A stretch of DNA of 64,000 bases from Arabidopsis thaliana (GCF_000001735.4 NC_003076.8:13333835-13397834), one strand, 5' to 3'. Counted from the stretch's first letter, positions 1-11,368 are shown. Translations and numbers: made by a program. Notes: generated by a model from the letters alone, not told the origin.

Positions 1-446
1 TGTACTTGGTGAGATTAGTGTGAGGAGCATGAGAGATAAAGGAGGTCGGTCGTAGAGATGTGTTAGGCGAGATCGATGTGAAGTGCGTAAATGTGAGCAC
101 GAGGTATTTGAGCTCGACCACAATTGTTCGTTGAGGTCGGTACAAGTTGCGTTGAGGTTGCACGATATGCGTTAAGGTCAATGCATGTTGGATCGTGCAC
201 AAGGTGAGTCGAGGTCGACACAAAGCGTGTAAGCTCGGCAAGAATCTTTCGTCGACGTAGGAAGGTGAACTCGTTCTTGCTTGAGCTATGAGTTCGAATA
301 GGTGAGTGAGTTCGGTGGGACTGAGTTAGCGAATGAGGTCGGTAATGAGTTCAGGGAGAATCGTTGTGAGATTTGCTGGCGATTTTGGTAACTGCTTTAG
401 AGCTAGGCGAACTAGGATTTTCGCAATGTCTTATGATATATTGCGA

Positions 447-920
447 AATTGCATGGCTTCCTAGCTCTAATCTGCTGCGAATTTGCAAAGCTGCCTACCT
501 CCGATATGTTGCAAGTTTGCGAGACAGCCTAGGTTTGTTCTTCTACAGGTTTGCGGGAATCCTTAACTCTAATCTGGTGGGAGTTTGCCGAGCTGTCAAC
601 CTTTGTTCTTCTAGGAGTTTGACTAGCTATGTAGCTCTGATATTCTATAAATTTGTTGAGATGCCTAGCTCCATGCTTCTAGGAGTTTGTCGAGCTGTGT
701 AGCTCTGATTCACTACGAGTTTGCTAAGATGCCTAGCACCGATATGCTAAGAATTTGCCGAGCTATGTAGCTCTGATCCACTGCAAGTTTGCTACGATGC
801 ATAGCAACGATATGCTGGGAGTTTGCCGAGCTGTGTAGCTCTGATCCACTATGAGTTTGCTAAGATGCCTAACAACGATATGTTGGGAGTTTGCGAAGTT
901 CCCTAGTTTGATCTTTTGCA
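447..920. repeat. 34-bp tandem array, about 14 units
   Basis: Units of exactly 34 bp keep register from 447 to 888 (starts at 447, 481, 515, 549, 583, 617, 651, 685, 719, 753, 787, 821, 855), with a shortened last unit at 889-920. Most units begin gtttgc or atttgc. Alternate units resemble each other more closely (cgagctgtgtagctctgat versus taagatgcctagcaccgat), so the higher-order period is 68 bp in the right half. It lies in the interior of the LTR element and encodes nothing credible. Confidence 0.9.
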
Positions 921-3665
921 CATTTATGGGAATGCCTAGCGCTGGGTGAAGAACGATCGGCGATAAGTCTTGTTTGGTGCGATGGATCTTGTCAACAAGA
1001 TGGTTCTGTTCCATGTGATGGCTTTGTATAGTGAGAAGGTTCGGTGGAGGTTGAACGTTTTGTAAGTGATAAATGTAGTGTGGCATCGACAAAGGTGTAG
1101 CTCGTTATGATTATTGATGCTTAGCAAGACTGGAGATTAGTTTGGCGATTTGATGAAGATTGCTTTGTAGCTTGGTGAAGAACGCTCAATCGTTTGGTTC
1201 GGCGATGAGAATGCTTTGTAGTTCGGTGAGGACTGAACGCTCTGTGTTTTAGAGCTAGAAACGCTTGTTGGTTCTGCGATGAACGCTTGGTAAGTAACGC
1301 TCGCTTGTTAGGCAAGGATTGAACGTTCGAGGTTTTTGAGCTAGGAACGTTTGACAGTTTTGTTAAGAACGCTTGGTGAGTAATGCTCTACAAGGAACGC
1401 TTGACAGGGAACGCTTGCTTAGTGGATATAGATTTACGGGGATTGGCATTAGGTTTTGTGGATCCGTGTCGAGTAGCAAGGAAGTAGGTCCGCTTAGCAC
1501 AATCGTCGAAAACGATTAGTGTGAATGTTGGTTGATTTTGCGTGGTACCAAACTTGGTTGGCATTACGATGGATTGTTATGGCCGTGAGTGCGGCAAACT
1601 TGTTTTGGCGAGCGAGGAGATGACGTAAGACTGAGTGATGATGTTGATTTTACGGATCTTCTTTTAGGCATGGGGAGATCGGCACGACTTTAAGTTATGT
1701 CGTGGATCATGTCTTCGTCATGCATTTTAGTAAAGGAAATGATCTTTGTATGTGCGAGATCGAGCTCGGCTTAACCGTAACTGGTAGTTTGATTCAGCAT
1801 GATATTGTTTGTTATTTGGGAGCGAGACTAAGCTTGACTTCAGATTAGAATGCAAGGCTGGGCTTGGCTTATGTTGCGAAATTTAGATTCGGTGCGATCT
1901 GCAGCTCGGCTTATCCTATCTAAATACGCAATTAGGAGTTTGTCTTAGAGACGAAGTGACAATGATGAGACAGACGGAGAATTTAGTGATGACTTGAAGC
2001 TTGTTCTTGAGTTTTTTGTGCAAGGTTATCCTAAGCTTATATTTTGCGAGGTTTTCCTTGGCGTTTAAGCTTGATTTCGAAACGTATTATAGGGCAAGGC
2101 GTCCCTTGACTTATCCTGTATACGTTGAACTCGAATCACAAGGCTTACGTATGAAGTATGCGAGACTGACTCGTCGTACTTTGTAGGTGCGACGCTGGTG
2201 TCCGGCTTACCCTGTGGATGCCTCTAGGTAAGCGAGAACGTGCGAGCGGACTCGGCTTATATTGTTCTGCCTTACTATCAGCTTATTTAGTTCGAATCTG
2301 GGTCGGCTTTAAATCTTTAAGTGTAAGTTTTAGCTTACTTAAGTAAAGATGTGGATTATTTCTTCGAAAACAGGTTTTTTAGACCTATCTAACGAGCACC
2401 ACTGCATCCATGTGGGAACGCGTTTTAGAATCGAACTCCTGGCCAGGGAGACGATGTGGGGATGACAAGTGTTACTCGTAAAAGTTAGACTTGTAGTAGT
2501 AACTTGTGTGCGCGTTAGAAAAATAACGTTTAGAAGAAGTTGCATATGTATCACCCAGAAGGGATTAAACCAATTGTTGTCTATATAGCAAATGAGCTCG
2601 GAAGCGAGCGTTTTTTTTTTTTTTTTTTTAATTTTGATGTATGCGCTTAGAGCTGAGCGTATCCGTCGTCGCGGAAATTCAGGTTCAGGAAACCAACACA
2701 AGGCTTGTCACGCTTAGCCATGTTGATCTGCCAAAGAGGATTAGGGACGTTGGTAAGTTGGGTTTAGGGACTGGGTGGGTTGTCTTCATGCTAGGCGATG
2801 AGTTCAGCGTGAGATCTAAATGAGGTGAACACACCGAGGATAGTGGAGAGATCGACACAGGGAGAAGCAAGCTCGTCATAGAAGAAGTTTGTTTTGCGGA
2901 TTACTTTGATCACCGTGAGCTATCCTTTGCGACAATTCTGTTAAGTGTGGAGCTCGGCTTAGAGGATGCTCGACGAGTTGGCGAGATTCGTTGGAGAGGC
3001 GAGCTTGAGGAGCCAGAAGCGGAGCTCGGCGAAGATGATGTGCGGTCTAGCGAGGTTGAGAGATTCGTTCCACCTCCAGTTATCGCGGATTTAATGCGGA
3101 GCTCAATGGATTGGATCTTAGCGACCATGAGGGAGAGTTCAGCGAGTATGGTGGACTGGATCGTCTCATGGTGGGGAACGGGTTTGACAATTTGGTTGCG
3201 AATAATCTTTCCCTCTTTCTTTTGAGATGTTTGGCCATGTGATATTGCCGATTGTCGTTGCTCCAATGAGTTTGTACTTCAAAGATTTTTGTGTTTGGCG
3301 CCTTGTCGACAAGACTTCTTCTCTGGTCGGTGAGACCTTTTGACTGGTTTTACGCTATTACTTCCCAAGGTTGGAGCAACTTCAAGTCGTCGGGTCGACT
3401 AGTTGGTCGAGTCGGCAAGGCCTCTTGCACCTGATTGGTGTGGTCTTTAAGTTACTCGATCGCAAGTTCTCCGAGTAAAAGGTCGATGAGGTTACTTGAC
3501 TTGGTCGGTAAGACTTCTTCTAAGGTTGGCATTGCTTCTTAACTGGGTCGGCGAGCTAGACGAGCTGGACGAGCTTTGCAATTAAGTAACGAACCGATAT
3601 GTATACGAGGAGATAGTTGCTGAGGAGATGTGAAAAGCTTGAAGACGAGCCCGATGTGGTAGTTG

Positions 3666-3961
3666 GACGAGCTGGCATTTGACGAGCAAGAACTGGTAGA
3701 TTGAGTAGTTGACTGTTGACGAGAAGAAACTTTTGGATTGACGAGCTGACAGTCGATGAGCTGGAACTATCGGATTAACGAGCTGACAGTTGATGAGCAC
3801 GAACTGTCGGGGTTGACGATTTAACATTCGACGAGCAGGAACTTTTGGATAGACGAGCTGACAGTTGACGAATAGGAATTCTCGGGTTGACGACCTGATA
3901 GTTGGTGAGCACGAACTGTCAAATTGACGAGATCAGCGTTGACGGGCATGTATATCGGATT
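3666..3961. repeat. 37-bp tandem array, 8 units
   Basis: Eight units of 36-38 bp start at 3666, 3703, 3740, 3777, 3815, 3852, 3889 and 3926. Each begins with a gacgagctgacagtt-like half followed by a gatgagcacgaactgtcggatt-like half. The two halves are themselves related, so the array may descend from a shorter unit like the 19-bp array just downstream. Confidence 0.9.
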
Positions 3962-4051
3962 GACGAGCTAATTAGCAAGCATAAGACTATGTGTGCTATG
4001 AGATGGACGAGATTCTCATGACGTTGAAGCTCAGCAGTTACGCCGTTTTGA

Positions 4052-4295
4052 GATGAGCTGGCGGTTAGGCAAACTAGGCAGCTAGACGACGAGCTATCAG
4101 TTAGGCGACGAGCTGGCTGGTAAGTGACGAGTTGGCTGCTAGGCGACGAACGATCAGTTGGACGACGAGCTGGCTACTAGGCGACGATCTATCAGCTAAG
4201 CGACGAGCTAGCTTCTAGGCGATGAGCTGGCTACTTGGCGACGAGCTTGCTGCAATTCGACGAACTGGCGGCTAGGCAACGAGCTGGACGAAGGA
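4052..4295. repeat. 19-bp tandem array, about 12 units
   Basis: Units of the form gacgagctggctactaggc repeat every 19 bp from 4088 (4088, 4107, 4126, 4145, 4164, 4183, 4202, 4221, 4240, 4259, 4278), with a 19-bp and a 17-bp unit before them. Units with ctatcag and with ctggctg roughly alternate. The leading gacgagct is shared with the 37-bp array, which suggests a common origin. Confidence 0.9.
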
Positions 4296-4833
4296 GATGG
4301 TGGCTATCGAGTCGGATTGAGGTCGTTTAAGACGAGTTTGTCCAGGTAAGTCCTCTTGGTTGCAGTTTTATCGAGATTGGAATAGTCTGTCTTGGCAGCC
4401 TTTGAAGGAAGATAGCAGGTGCAGGTGAGTAACCGGGTCGGCTTGAGGGGTATGCTTGATTCCCTACTCTTTCAACGGTTATGTTGAGGTGCTCGGCCGT
4501 CCTTGCATCATGTTAGTTGATCCAGTTGAAGAAAGGTCTAACTCTGGTGCAGAGCAGAGTTATATCCTTCATAGTAATTTGTAATTTTTAGAGCTCTCGA
4601 TCGCGCGCACCGATATCGTCATCTTCTATTCGGCGTGTCCGAGTGTCGATGTTTGGCTGGTTGTCACGGTTCGGCGCATTTTCACGGGTGTGCTCGTCGA
4701 TAGACCCAACGACGATGGAAGCATGCCTGTTGCGTCGGTTCGCCGGTCTTTCTTTGATTGGAGTTCGCTGGGGCGGTACTGTTTCGGCATCGCTAAGTTG
4801 TCGACCGGCGCGAGCTGCAGAGGACTGGAGTTG

Positions 4834-5091
4834 CTAGATCTGATTCTGCGAGGCCTTTTGGGCAGCGACAATCGCGTTGATGCGTTCGGCAGTTCTTGCG
4901 TCCTGTAAGTCGAGTCGGTCGAGGTAAGATCGGATGACTTCGTCGAGATTGGTTTTTCGTGGAGTTGTTTCTCCGGGTTCAGCAGGAGCTGTGACAAGAG
5001 TTACGTCGGGAGCTGCGATAGGAGCTGCGGCTGGAACTGCGACAGGAGCTGCGGCTGGAGGTGGTGTCGTTGGCCGAGCTGGTGGTGGCAT
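4834..5091 (-). pseudogene. Gag-like N-terminal fragment
   Basis: An 85-codon open frame starts 94 bases inside the primer-binding site, where Gag starts in Ty3-type elements. It opens with a Pro/Ala-rich tract (about residues 1-35), followed by a charged helical-looking part (LDRLDLQDARTAERINAIV). An in-frame stop ends it; the sequence further along still looks coding in other frames until about 4626, as if frameshifts had broken a longer Gag. There is no zinc knuckle. Assignment rests on position and composition, not on a recognised domain. Confidence 0.45.
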
Positions 5092-5168
5092 CGTTGGTCG
5101 AGCTGGTGGTGCGGCACGAGGCGCTCTGGTTCTGACTCCTTAATATTAGAAGAAAACTCTGCCTAGCC

Positions 5169-5185
5169 CCACAGTGGGCGCCAAT
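5169..5185 (-). other. primer-binding site (Tat/Athila type)
   Basis: Directly inside the LTR end, the minus strand reads TTGGCGCCCACTGTGGG. This is the TTGGCGCC-type primer-binding site usual in plant Tat and Athila lineages. It fixes the element's orientation as minus. Confidence 0.75.
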
Positions 5186-5730
5186 TGTTTGTACCGAGGT
5201 TGTAACAATAAATAACTAAGGGGTTTGGGGAGAACGGAGTAACTTCTTTATTAATGACGAACGGAAAGACAGTAATTAACAGAACGGAAAACCGTAAGTA
5301 CAGAACGGAGAACCGAAAGTACAGGTCAGAAAACTAATATTAATGGTCGGAAAACCTGAAAATACAGAACGAAAAACCAGAAAGTAAGAGATAAAGAGCT
5401 AGGCAGCAATTCTCTCTTAAATTCTCAGAGTGGTGACTTAGGTTCTCCAATCCCTTCTTAGTAGTGGATCTCCTCTTATTTATAGGCAAGGAGCTGATCT
5501 AGGGTTCTCTTAGTCTCTCTTGCGATATCTCCGTTTTGCCCTTCTGAATTTATCGGGCTGGGCCGAGCCGTGATGGGCCGAGCCGTGATGGCCGAGCTGT
5601 GATGGGCCGAGCAGTCATTTTGATGGGCCGTTGTTCTGATGGGCCGTTCTTCCTTGTTAGGAGCTTTATTGACTTGTTCTATTTGTGTTTGGGCCGAATT
5701 GGGCATGGAGGGCAAAGCCCGTATCCCACA
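5186..5730 (-). repeat. 5' LTR of the minus-strand Ty3-type element
   Basis: On the plus strand this 545-bp segment begins TGTTTGTACC and ends GTATCCCACA, so it has the expected TG...CA-type ends, and the primer-binding site abuts its left side. It contains short repeats of gaacggaaaaccgaaagtac-like sequence (about 5260-5390) and of gggccgagccgtgat (about 5560-5640). The paired LTR is not in the window, so the target duplication cannot be checked. Confidence 0.7.
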
Positions 5731-5935
5731 CCTCTATAAACTCAAACATTTTACCCAAAATACCTTAAAAAGACCTTAAAATTAGCAAAAATTGGGTCTA
5801 TGATGGTTTCACCTGTTTGATTGTCGATCCATGATTCTAGTGTATTTTGCATGACTTCTGCTTAGACTCTGTTGAAAGGTTTCTCTTAGATTTTGTCATG
5901 ATGGTGTGACTTGACTGTTTTACTTTCTCAGGAGA

Positions 5936-6070
5936 ATGGGGTCAGAGGGAAACATGAAGAACTTGGTTGTTTCACAAGTAACCATTAGTGGGTTTGGGGA
6001 ATCAACTACTACAAAAGAACTTACAGATTACCTTGAAAACGAAGTAGGACAACTCATTTGCTCGGTATGA
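5936..6070 (+). pseudogene. RDR6: captured 5' end of an RDR6-like RNA-dependent RNA polymerase gene
   Basis: The ATG at 5936 opens a 44-codon frame starting MGSEGNMKNLVVSQVTISG. From memory this is very close to the N-terminus of Arabidopsis RDR6, which makes double-stranded RNA for trans-acting siRNA production and gene silencing. The match holds for about 38 residues to EVG (near 6047), then the frame runs into TGA at 6068. Upstream, a pyrimidine-rich tract and CAG at about 5929-5931 look like the 3' splice site of a leader intron just before the ATG, so this is a genomic copy and not a retrocopy. It lies next to the LTR element and cannot make a functional protein. Confidence 0.75.
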
Positions 6071-6279
6071 GAATAAATTGACAATAGTCTTAGATTATCT
6101 AAAGACACAAAGGATGAATACAGAGCACGTGAGGCCGCAGACTTACGTTCAAAGTAGGGGTGCAATTGACCCCGATTAAATTTAAAAACCTTTATTTACC
6201 CATTGTACGAAATGAGTCACGCTTCCTCTGAAAGGTTCAAAATCATTTGGGAAGTCAAATTGAATGGCCGGATAAAAAA

Positions 6280-6720
6280 ATATTGTTTATAAGCATTTAT
6301 AAGAAAATTTAAGTAATATTTTAAAAATAAAAAAGCTTTTTTAACAAGATATTTATAAGCTTTCATAAGCTTTTATAGGATTCTTTTATAAAAAAAAAAT
6401 TATAAGCTTCAATAATTTAAGTTTTTAAATTTTCTTATAAAAACTTATCTAAGAAGTCAACATCTGATAAAAGCTTATAAACATCTTATAAACCTTATAA
6501 ATATTTTCTTAATTATAAACATCTTATAAAAGCTTATAAAAATTTTATTAGCTTATAGGAGAAGTCAACATCTGATGAAACGTTTTATAATGGAAGCTTA
6601 TAAAGCTTATAGAGCTTATAATTTAGTTTATTAAATTTTTTTCATAAAAGCTTGTCTGAGAAGTCAACATCTGATATAAGCTTATAAATATTTTATAAAA
6701 TACTGATACTTTTAGTACTG
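6280..6720. repeat. AT-rich cttataa-type degenerate repeats
   Basis: The words agcttataaa and aaacatcttataa recur many times, and the 16-mer gaagtcaacatctgat occurs three times (about 6456, 6562 and 6660) at spacings of about 100 bp. I see no coding potential. The rest of 6071-6999 is AT-rich with no recognisable feature. Confidence 0.6.
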
Positions 6721-6999
6721 ATAAATATATAAAGATAAATCTGATGAATACGGCGTAACAATAACATAATTTAACCGTAGTCCAATGATAAATCAGCTAT
6801 AGAATGTTTTGTAAACTGCAAAAAAGTCATTTGACATCGATTCAATGTTATGGACACTTTGTTCAACATCCCTGTTGTATGCTTGATTACAAACCTAATT
6901 TTTTGCAAATAAGCAAACCATGAAGCATGTCGAAAAAACTATTTTGAGACCCCGTGTGTTTAACGCGTCATGATTGGTAAAGAGAACAACAGTAGATGA

Positions 7000-8110
7000 A
7001 ATAAATAATGTCTCCAATCTTTGATGACTTGCACCACGAGATAGAGTTCTACGTCATATGTGTTATGATGCCTCATGATCCTAAAAATCTTTTCTCTAAA
7101 AAAACTATAGACTGACCAGTTTGACTTAAGACAGCTCCAATTCCGCATTTAGAGGCATCGCAGTGAAGTTCAAAAGGTAAAGCAAAATTTGGCAAAATAA
7201 GCACAAGCGCTGAAGTTAGCTTTTCCTTTAAGACCCGAAAAGCTTCACATGTTGCACCAGTCCACATGAAAGTAGAGGCTTTAATATAATATGTTAAAAG
7301 AGATATAATGCTACTGAAGAGAGGCACAAATCATCAATAAAATGAGGCGAGACCATGAAAACTCCTCAAGTTCGTGACAGATTTAGGTGTCGTCCAAGAG
7401 TTAGTTGTTGATATCTTAGTTTGATCCACTTCAAGACAACAAGTCAGGATAATATACATAAGAAAATGAATATGTAAAATACCAAAAACACATTTTTTAG
7501 TTGCTGCAATTTTTCAACGAAAGACTGATAACACGTCCTGCAAGGAGACACTTAAAATCAAGATGTCATCGAACTAAACCACGACACAATGATCGATGCA
7601 GTGGCAGAGAGTTTGGTTCATGACAAGCTTAAAAGTACATGGTGCATTCGATAAACAAAAGGCATCACCATCCATTTAAAAACACCCTCTCTTGTTTTGA
7701 AGTTTGAACACAATTGCTCGGTCTAATATGAATTTGAGGATAACCACTCTTCAAGTCCAATTTAGTGAAATAGAAGAATACCCAATCTAGTCAAGAAAAT
7801 TGTAAAAAACATGGAATCGAAAATCGATAACAAACAGTACTCTAATTTATTGTCGGGCTATAAACACACATGCGTAAAGTCCCATCCATTTTGGGAATGA
7901 GCAACGCCAACACCGTACAAGGACTCAAGCTTTCAATTAGATAAACTTTAGCAAGCAATTCCTCTACTTGGCGTCGAAGCTCATCGTGTTCTTGATGACT
8001 TATTCGATAGTGCAGACAATTAGGCAAAACCTTATAAGGAGGTAATATCAATACAATGTTATATATCACATAATGGTGGTAATCTCTCGGCAAACACATC
8101 ATGAAATTCT
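7000..8110 (-). pseudogene. Ty3/gypsy pol remnant (reverse transcriptase to RNase H start)
   Basis: The minus frame at 8102-7842 carries the start of a gypsy reverse transcriptase: HDELRRQVEELLAKVYLIES, then SPC..LALLIPKMDGTLRMC. The frame at 7327-7073 carries its end and the RNase H start: FMWTGATCEAFRVLKEKL, then LPNFALPFELHCDASKCGIG. The 500 bases between hold degraded sequence in the right order. Stops and shifts are frequent, so the copy is dead. I assign it to Ty3/gypsy, probably a chromovirus-like lineage. Confidence 0.75.
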
Positions 8111-8884
8111 GAGAAACACATTACTCTGAGATGCGTAATCAGTTTTGGTGTTTAGCCAAGCTAGTCAATAAAACTTTGGGTGTGTTTCAATAAACAATGC
8201 CAATTTTGTTGCTATGTTTTGAGAAGTCACATTTAGTACAGCTGCTCGAAGCAATGATAATTTGCCAAAACTTACCTTGTATGGTACAAAAAATGTTAAT
8301 TCATAACCAAGCATTGTTAACACCTTGTGGACTGATGCAGTTAAGACGTAACATCATTATTGAACCTGTATCACCCTCCACTAGCTCATCTTAAATTGAG
8401 GGACTATTAACATCAAGTGCGACATCAAGATGATTGTCCATGGCGTACACCACCACATCCAAAACATTTGAAAGACCTAAAGCAAGGCTTTTTAATCATA
8501 GTGTTGTTATATCCACCATCTGGAACTCGTGTTTGATCCATCACCATTGTGCTGGTGTTAGTCACATGTCTGATATGCGTCCGTGAATTACTTTAAGTTA
8601 CTGTCAGATTTTGAGTTTATTGTTTAATTAAAAGAGCATGCTGGTTGTTATGGACAATATCGTCTTCCTCATTGTCCTTCTTGTTGTTAAGAGCTTCACA
8701 ACAAGCTAAGGCAATATTGGAGCAGGATCTCGTGCTTGTACAATTGCATGAACATACGTTTCTATCGAGGTTTACTTCGTATCACTTATAATTTGTTGAA
8801 ATGCTGCTAACATCTCACGAACCGCATATTGCTAGTCTTTGACTTAGGAGACATGATTGGGATTAGTATGTCTCAGGTACCAAC
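8111..8884 (-). pseudogene. gypsy gag end and protease remnant
   Basis: Reading minus from the primer-binding site, a zinc-knuckle relic (SFKCFGCGGVRHG) lies near 8440-8480. A protease-region relic (CISPQGVNNAWL, then CTIQGKFWQIIIAS in the same frame after a stop) lies near 8260-8400. Both precede the reverse transcriptase in the correct order. A possible primer-binding site, GTTGGTACCTGAGAC on the minus strand, abuts the LTR at 8885. The gag part is much shorter than usual, so it is probably internally deleted. Confidence 0.5.
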
Positions 8885-9300
8885 TGTTGAAGCGGATAAT
8901 AACAAGAGCTTCTCGTATATCAATGGATCACGACAAGAGCATGTTGCTTAGAACTCAAGCCTTCTTTGAGAAGAAAAGAGGAGAGAGTTCAAAAACTTTA
9001 TTGATCAAATTAATTATTTTGGACTTTTTTTTTATAATACCAAAATTAACCTTATTATAAATTATTGTAATTTACTATTATTATAAAAATTATAAGAAGT
9101 TAAAACTAGATTTACGTATTATTAAATCTCTTATATAAAAAAAATTTGTCCTAAAAAAATCTTGTTTCGTATTGAAAATCCTCATATTTAAGAGGGTTCT
9201 CAATCGACGAATCTAGCGTATTTTGGATGTTCCGTTGGTGGTAATAAATGTAATCTCAGCACTATAAACTCTCAAGCAGATTTATGTTGAACACTCGTAT
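8885..9300 (-). repeat. probable 5' LTR of the gypsy relic
   Basis: The plus strand begins TGTTGAAGCGGATAATAAC next to the possible primer-binding site. The right end is uncertain because a GGCCCGGC-type element may start at 9301. The paired LTR was not found left of 7000. Confidence 0.45.
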
Positions 9301-10372
9301 CAGGCCCGGCTCACTAGGATGGGGCAGAGGTGCGACGGCCTAAGGTTTATCCCTACTTAAAAACTTTACATAAGAAAAAGCCTTATTCTTGGAAAAAAAT
9401 AATTGTCCAATATAATTGATAAAAATTCCAAATTTTGTTATAAGATATATTAAAAAGTCTCATTTTTATATCTAAACGATTTCTTTTATATACAAAAGAG
9501 CCCATATTTTTGAAAAATGTTAAAACACTCAAAATTTACTTCAAAGAATGCCCAAAAAAAAAAATCATAACAAAAGGTCCAAAAAAGAAAAGTTTGCCCT
9601 AAGCCTCAAATTTATGAGTGGATTTTCATGGATGTGCATGATAACCTCTTTAGTGACAAGGTTTTGATATTTCTAGCTAGTACTATTGGTACTTTCAAGA
9701 AATTGCACCCGAACAGAGAAATAGGTACTCGTTTAGATATGGTGCAAACATGTTGGTGGTGAATGGTGATGAACCTACAGAAATCACTACATGACCGAAT
9801 TTGTATTACATATATATTTTAAAATTTGTGTTCCATCATCGTTTAGCTAAGTTATGTTTTTATTATAACATGTATAATTTAAACCAAATAAAAAATTGAG
9901 TTATGCATTTTAATAGACAAGAAAATACTACATAATTTAGAGTCGAGAGAAAAAAATATAGGTTACACATATAAATAACATTGAAATATTTTATAAACTA
10001 AAGAATCTAAATAAGCATGATAAATTTATCAAAATAAGTAACACAACAAAAGTTTTTTGTTGGTCTTATGCTTAACAATGATCTTATAGAAAAAAATTAT
10101 ATGATATATTAAATCTTTTTTTTATATAAGATAAATCAGTTATAGTAAAATGTAACTAGTTTTTTTTTTTTTTACGTCAAATAAAGAGAAGGAAATAATT
10201 TATCATATATATAGAAAAATAATCTCAAATAAATAAAACGATATTTTAGTTTGACTTAAATAAATAGAAATTAAATATCTAACACATATAAATTAATTTT
10301 ATCTACAGCTGCCTTTTCTGTTTTTTTTTTGGAACAAATCCAAAACTATGTCTATAATCAAAATAATATAAT
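9301..10372. other. AT-rich sequence with a hAT-MITE-like start
   Basis: The start, CAGGCCCGGCTC at 9301, resembles the left end of the hAT-type MITE at 23627, and ggcctaagg near 9340 with ccctaagcctc near 9600 suggest a related decayed copy. I could not find a matching right end or a clear 8-bp duplication. From 9620 to 10372 I see only AT-rich sequence without genes. Confidence 0.35.
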
Positions 10373-10629
10373 TGTTATAAATCATAACGCAAATGAAATA
10401 ATATTATAGAATTAGAAATATGAGGGGGAGAGAGTAGACGAGAGAAATAATAATTGTTTGCTCTTCATCTTATGTCTTATGATTAACAACGAACAACCAT
10501 ATATATACAAACAAAAGACTTGGTAAAGAAGTTTTGTAGTTTGGGGAGAAAGACTCTTAATGGCTAAGTCTTATATAAATAAAATCAAAAACTAGATGGA
10601 TAATCACTAATGATTATTTGTTTATAACA
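10373..10629 (-). repeat. 3' LTR of a copia-like element
   Basis: This 257-bp segment begins TGTTATAAATCATAA and ends TTTATAACA, giving inverted TGTTATAAA ends. It is closely matched by 19933-20186 (for example gattaacaacgaacaacc and aaactagatggataatcac in both). With the copia RNase H remnant next to it on the minus strand, it is the 3' LTR. Confidence 0.85.
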
Positions 10630-10925
10630 CTCACCCTTGATTATCCATCACTTTTTATGAATTACGTACTGTCTCGTTAAAAACCTTATCATGGAAAAAC
10701 CCACTAGGATAAAAACCATGACAAGGAAAAAAGAGTACAGTGACGTGAACTCCCCCTCGAAGAGACTTCACAGGTCTCGTAGGTGATACATCTTGATCAT
10801 TCTTTTCGTTCCTTTTGATCTCGTCAATATATGACAAAGATTTTGTAAGAGAGATAGACCTTTACTTTTATGTCTATCTTTTGCGTGTTCTTTGCTGCCT
10901 CGTTAAAAACCTTTTCATGGAAAAA

Positions 10926-11240
10926 TCAAGTGGGATAAAAACCATGATAAGGAAAAAAGAGTACAGCCACGCTCATCATCATATGTCTCCTCCTGGAAGC
11001 ATCTTCTTCAAAAGATGAATTTTGATATGTGAAGAAGATTTCTGAATGTTGTAGCTCGAAGCGCTTTTCTGCTACATTGTGTTTTGGGCGAACGTACTGG
11101 AAATCAATTTCTTGATTTTTCTTGAGGTCTTGAATGTAACAGAAGAATCTTGGAGAAATATTTCTTGTCATGTCGCTCTTGACATAGCTTCCTTTGAACT
11201 GGGAAACATATGCAACATTGTCTTGTTGTTGACTCTTCAT
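10926..11240 (-). pseudogene. copia RNase H C-terminal remnant
   Basis: The translated minus frame includes AYVSQFKGSYVKSDMTRNIS, PRFFCYIQDLKKNQEIDFQYVR and FEEDASR. This pattern fits the C-terminal end of copia polyproteins, where RNase H ends close to the 3' LTR. The family's acidic and aromatic positions are partly lost and the frame is disrupted. The position, 300 bp from the LTR, is as expected. Confidence 0.65.
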
Positions 11241-11368
11241 TGGTGACTATATTGCTTGCTTCTTATATATGTTGATGACGTTAATCTAAGCCATACATCT
11301 TTTTGACATGCTTCATGAAGTGCAATAATTTTGGCATGACTTGAGCAAGCTACGACCAAAGTCTGCTA

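Larger units (their letters stand above)
1..5185 (-). mobile_element. interior of a non-autonomous Ty3-type LTR element
   Basis: This stretch lies inside the LTR at 5186-5730 and begins, on the minus strand, with a primer-binding site of the Tat/Athila kind. Only a short Gag-like N-terminus (about 4834-5091) is recognisable; I see no protease, reverse transcriptase or integrase. Most of the rest is G-rich, stop-rich sequence with recurring gagctcgg- and gacgagctgg-like words, and it contains three tandem arrays at 447-920, 3666-3961 and 4052-4295. A T run lies at 2611-2629. The other LTR is outside the window. I read it as a large element without pol, or one whose coding part is deleted; the family is uncertain. 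Confidence 0.6.

Noticed and set aside
373-702. 109-codon ORF over the 34-bp array
   Set aside because: The 34-bp unit is not a multiple of three and the frame is open by chance; no domain is present.
447-4295. CRISPR-like arrays
   Set aside because: Units are contiguous diverged tandem repeats without unique spacers, and the genome is eukaryotic.
9293-9734. 8-bp duplication actcgtat/actcgttt around a hAT copy
   Set aside because: There is one mismatch and no CTG-type end next to the right copy; chance cannot be excluded.
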